Source of the DNA: JAWLBM01 sp041687675
GTDB lineage: Bacteria > Pseudomonadota > Alphaproteobacteria > Rhizobiales > Pleomorphomonadaceae
Direction: 5' to 3'
NCBI GenBank assembly: GCA_041687675.1
Contig: JAWLBM010000014.1
Coordinates: 1 to 64,000, forward strand
DNA: 64,000 nucleotides
Shown: positions 61,575 through 64,000 of the stretch, one piece after another
Numbering within the stretch: the first letter of the stretch is position 1
Layout: each line of letters opens with the position of its first letter
Translations under genes and position numbers: made by a program
The notes under the pieces: model-generated
Told to the model about the DNA's origin: nothing
The model's database searches: none
What the model saw: only the letters and a program-made list of their open reading frames with translations

Positions 61575-62363
61575 ATGTCCAAGCTGAAGATGACGCCCGC
61601 CGCCGGGTCCCGGACCCACCACGTGACGCCCGAGACCGCCGGCTGGACCTACGTCGGCTTCGACGCCTGGCGCCTCGCCCCCGGCGAGAGCGCCTCCGGC
61701 GGCGAGCCGGGCCGGGAGACCTGCCTCGTCCTCGTCACCGGCCGCGCCCGGGTGACCGCCGGGGGGAGCGACCTCGGCAGCCTCGGCGGCCGGACCTCGC
61801 CCTTCGAGGGCAAGCCCGACAGCGTCTACGTCTCCGCCGGCGAGAGCTGGACGGTGACGGCGCAGACCGACTGCGAGCTCGCAGTCTGCACCTCCCCGGG
61901 CAGCGGCAGCGTGCCGACCCGCGTCATCCGCGGCGACGACCTTGCCGTCGAGACCCGTGGCAAGGGCTCCAACATCCGCCACGTCGTCAACATCCTGCCC
62001 GAGTGGGACCCGGCCGAGAGCCTGCTGGTCGTGGAGGTGATCACCCCCGCCGGCAACTCCTCCAGCTATCCGCCGCACAAGCACGACCGCGACGCGCTGC
62101 CGGACGAATCGATGCTGGAGGAGACCTACTACCACCGCATCGACCCGCCGCAGGGCTTCGCCTTCCAGCGTGTCTACACCGACGACCGCTCGCTCGACGA
62201 GACGATGACGGTGGAGGACGGCGACGTGGTGCTTGTGCCGAAGGGCTACCACCCCTGCGCCGCCCCGCACGGCTACAGCCTCTACTACCTCAACGTGATG
62301 GCCGGTCCGCGGCGGGTCTGGAAGTTCCACAACGACCCGGCGCACGAATGGATGCTGAAGTAG
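61575..62363 (+). CDS. iolB: 5-deoxy-glucuronate isomerase IolB
   Basis: A 262-residue cupin-fold isomerase converting 5-deoxy-D-glucuronate to 2-deoxy-5-keto-D-gluconate, the substrate of IolC. The metal-binding cupin block is SYPPHKHDRDALPDESMLEETYYHRI, with a late DVVLVPKGYHPCAAPHGYSLYYLNVMAG stretch diagnostic for IolB. The start at 61575 follows GAGAGGGA and gives normal length. Remaining iol genes (iolD, iolE, iolA, dehydrogenase) are not in the window, so the regulon is scattered. Confidence 0.95.
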   Translation: MSKLKMTPAAGSRTHHVTPETAGWTYVGFDAWRLAPGESASGGEPGRETCLVLVTGRARVTAGGSDLGSLGGRTSPFEGKPDSVYVSAGESWTVTAQTDCELAVCTSPGSGSVPTRVIRGDDLAVETRGKGSNIRHVVNILPEWDPAESLLVVEVITPAGNSSSYPPHKHDRDALPDESMLEETYYHRIDPPQGFAFQRVYTDDRSLDETMTVEDGDVVLVPKGYHPCAAPHGYSLYYLNVMAGPRRVWKFHNDPAHEWMLK

Positions 62364-62507
62364 GCGCCCAGCCGGCGGCCCGCGATGACGGACCTCTCAC
62401 GGATGTTTGAACCTGCCGGCACGGCCGGTGTCTTGCTCCCGCCGCCGCGGATGGCGACGATCCGCGGCGGTGGCACTTTCGACCATACCGCCGAGAAGGG
62501 GTTTCCG

Positions 62508-62960
62508 ATGAAGCGTAGCTGGATGTATGCGGCCGCCGTGGTTGCCGCGGTCGCCGTCACGGGCGTCACGGGCGCGAGCATGGCCCAGGAGGATCCGATC
62601 AAGGCCCGGCAGGAGCTGATGAAGGACAACGGCCGCCAGGCCAAGATCGTCGGCGAGATGGCCCAGGGCAAGACCGCCTTCGACGCCGCCGCCGCCAAGG
62701 CGGCGCTCGAGAAGATGGCCACCGACGTCGACGCCTTCGTCACCCACTTCCCCGAAGGCTCCGACCAGGGCGAGACCGAGGCGCTGCCGGCGATCTGGCA
62801 GGACAAGGCGGATTTCGAGGCCCGGGCCGCCAAGATGGCCACTGACGCCCGCGCCGCCGCCGCCGCGGTCGACCAGGGCGAGGACGCCTTCAAGGCCGCC
62901 GCCGGGGTGATGTTCGGCAACTGCAAGGCCTGCCACGAGGTCTACCGCAAGCCGAGCTGA
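62508..62960 (+). CDS. Cytochrome c' (periplasmic, four-helix type)
   Basis: A 150-residue precursor with a Sec signal peptide (YAAAVVAAVAVTGVTGASMA, cut near MAQ-ED) and a four-helix bundle ending in the single heme site CKACH at residues 139-143, the C-terminal location typical of cytochrome c'. The mature protein is alanine- and lysine-rich. Cytochrome c' proteins bind nitric oxide and are linked to nitrosative stress or electron transfer. The ATG at 62508 is behind GAAGGGG. Single gene with its own terminator at 63005. Confidence 0.92.
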   Translation: MKRSWMYAAAVVAAVAVTGVTGASMAQEDPIKARQELMKDNGRQAKIVGEMAQGKTAFDAAAAKAALEKMATDVDAFVTHFPEGSDQGETEALPAIWQDKADFEARAAKMATDARAAAAAVDQGEDAFKAAAGVMFGNCKACHEVYRKPS

Positions 62961-63004
62961 CCCGCGGCGCCTCCGGAGGAGGCCCGCGCGTCTCGGCCGT
63001 CATC

Positions 63005-63035
63005 CGCCGCCGGGGGGTTGGCCCCTCCGGCGGCG
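63005..63035 (+). terminator. Rho-independent terminator after cytochrome c'
   Basis: A 13-bp stem with one G-T pair (63005-63017 with 63023-63035), 5-base loop, then TTTCGTT. It lies 44 bases past the cytochrome stop and 12 before the stop of the convergent lpdA gene. Confidence 0.8.
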
Positions 63036-63047
63036 TTTCGTTGCGGG

Positions 63048-64000
63048 TCAGATGTGGATCGCCCGCCCGTAGGCCGACAGCACGCTCTCGTGCATCATCT
63101 CCGACAGCGTCGGGTGCGGGAAGACCGTGTGCATCAGGTCCTCCTCGGTGGTCTCCAGCTGCATCGCCACCACGAATCCCTGGATCAGCTCGGTGACCTC
63201 CGCCCCGACCATGTGGGCGCCGAGCAGCTGGCCGGTCCTGGCGTCGAAGATCGTCTTGACGAGGCCCTCCGGCTCGCCGAGGGCTATCGCCTTGCCGTTG
63301 CCGATGAAGGGAAAGCGGCCCACCTTGACCTCGCGGCCGGCCTCCTTCGCCTTCTTCTCCGTGAGGCCCACCGACGCGACCTGCGGATGGCAGTAGGTGC
63401 AGCCGGGGATCTTCGCCTTGTCCATCGGGTGGACGTGCTTGCCGGCGATCGCCTCGACGCAGATGACGCCCTCGTGCTCGGCCTTGTGCGCCAGCATCGG
63501 CGGGCCGGCGACGTCGCCGATGGCGTAGATGCCCGGAACGCTGGTGCGGCCGAGGCCGTCGGCGACGATGCAGCCGCGCTCGGTCTTCACGCCGAGCGCC
63601 TCCAGGCCGAGGTCCTCGACGTTGCCGACGACGCCGACGGCGGAGATCACCCGGTCGACCTTGATCGTCTCGGCCTTGCCGTCCTTCAGCTCGACCGTGG
63701 CGGTCACCTCGTTCACCGACTTGGCAAGGCCGGTGACCTTCGCCTCGGTGAGGATGCGGATCCCCTGCTTCTCGAAGCGCTTGCGGGCGTGCTCGGCGAT
63801 CTCGTGGTCCTCCACGGGGAGGATCTGCGGCATCACCTCGACGACGGTGACCTCGGAGCCCATGGTGCGGTAGAAGCTCGCGAACTCGATGCCGATCGCG
63901 CCGGAGCCGACCACCAGCAGCGACTTCGGCATCGCCTCCGGCACCATCGCCTCGAAATAGGTCCACACCAGCTTGCCGTCCGGCTCGAGGCCGGGCAGCA
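63048..64000 (-). CDS. lpdA: Dihydrolipoyl dehydrogenase, C-terminal part (runs off the window)
   Basis: E3 component of 2-oxo-acid dehydrogenase complexes: it reoxidises dihydrolipoyl groups with FAD and NAD. Only the last 317 residues or so are inside the window; the frame stays open to base 64000, so the true start and the N-terminal FAD domain with the redox disulfide lie beyond it. Visible are the NAD fold LLVVGSGAIGIEFASFYR, the FAD-contact ATIGDVAGPPMLAHKAEHEG-like segment, and the dimer-interface end VFPHPTLSEMMHESVLSAYG, whose His-Pro-Thr holds the catalytic base. Which complex it serves cannot be told from here. Confidence 0.95.
   Translation of the reverse strand, partial: LPGLEPDGKLVWTYFEAMVPEAMPKSLLVVGSGAIGIEFASFYRTMGSEVTVVEVMPQILPVEDHEIAEHARKRFEKQGIRILTEAKVTGLAKSVNEVTATVELKDGKAETIKVDRVISAVGVVGNVEDLGLEALGVKTERGCIVADGLGRTSVPGIYAIGDVAGPPMLAHKAEHEGVICVEAIAGKHVHPMDKAKIPGCTYCHPQVASVGLTEKKAKEAGREVKVGRFPFIGNGKAIALGEPEGLVKTIFDARTGQLLGAHMVGAEVTELIQGFVVAMQLETTEEDLMHTVFPHPTLSEMMHESVLSAYGRAIHI

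Overview
The window reads as a chromosomal segment of a very GC-rich alphaproteobacterium, most likely Hyphomicrobiales (Rhizobiales). I made no base count. Supporting signs are the third-position G/C bias, which throws long shadow ORFs in every frame; many ABC importers for peptides, sugars and polyamine-like solutes; a fused IolC-DUF2090 inositol enzyme; an HWE histidine kinase; Rhizobiales-type palindromic intergenic repeats; and a protein that closely resembles the 1,5-anhydro-D-fructose reductase of Sinorhizobium morelense. I cannot name genus or species. No tRNA, rRNA, CRISPR array, transposase or phage gene was seen.

Layout. 1-4010: thiamine synthesis (thiO-thiS-thiG-thiE behind a TPP riboswitch, thiD transcribed separately, and a stand-alone Lrp/AsnC ligand-domain protein on the other strand). 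4164-10379: a dppA-[GNAT]-dppB-C-D-F dipeptide importer. 10671-14933: housekeeping genes (DedA, CYTH/CHAD phosphatase, dienelactone hydrolase, DMT exporter). 14978-31870: a minus-strand sugar/polyol region with trehalose phosphatase, glycerate kinase, two GMC flavoproteins, an SDR, a CUT1 sugar ABC importer, aldehyde dehydrogenase, enoyl-CoA hydratase, CoA-transferase, an anhydrofructose reductase and a LacI repressor. Three copies of one palindromic operator (core GGAACGTTCC) tie this region together.

32208-48357: a divergent LysR regulator faces a long plus-strand run. It begins with an arginine-deiminase-fold hydrolase, then a first Pot-type ABC importer, a metallo-beta-lactamase-fold hydrolase, an aminotransferase, a second Pot-type importer and a nitrilase-family amidohydrolase. 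Opposing genes for an amino-acid dehydrogenase and an FAH-family protein follow, then an SDR. I infer a catabolic locus for a guanidino or ureido amine. 48466-58349: an HWE kinase, small membrane/stress proteins, exported MsrA, a PRC-barrel protein, QueF, PccA, a PfkB kinase, a repeat protein and an Inh-domain lipoprotein. Three of these genes carry GGAAC-N16-(C/G)GTT promoters typical of the general-stress sigma factor EcfG.

58634-62363: myo-inositol catabolism (IolR-type repressor, IolC-DUF2090 fusion, IolB) with GGAA-N6-TTCC operators upstream of both iolR and iolC. The window closes with a cytochrome c' gene and the 3' part of a dihydrolipoyl dehydrogenase gene that runs off the right edge. 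Most genes abut or overlap by 1-4 bases inside operons, so translational coupling is the rule.
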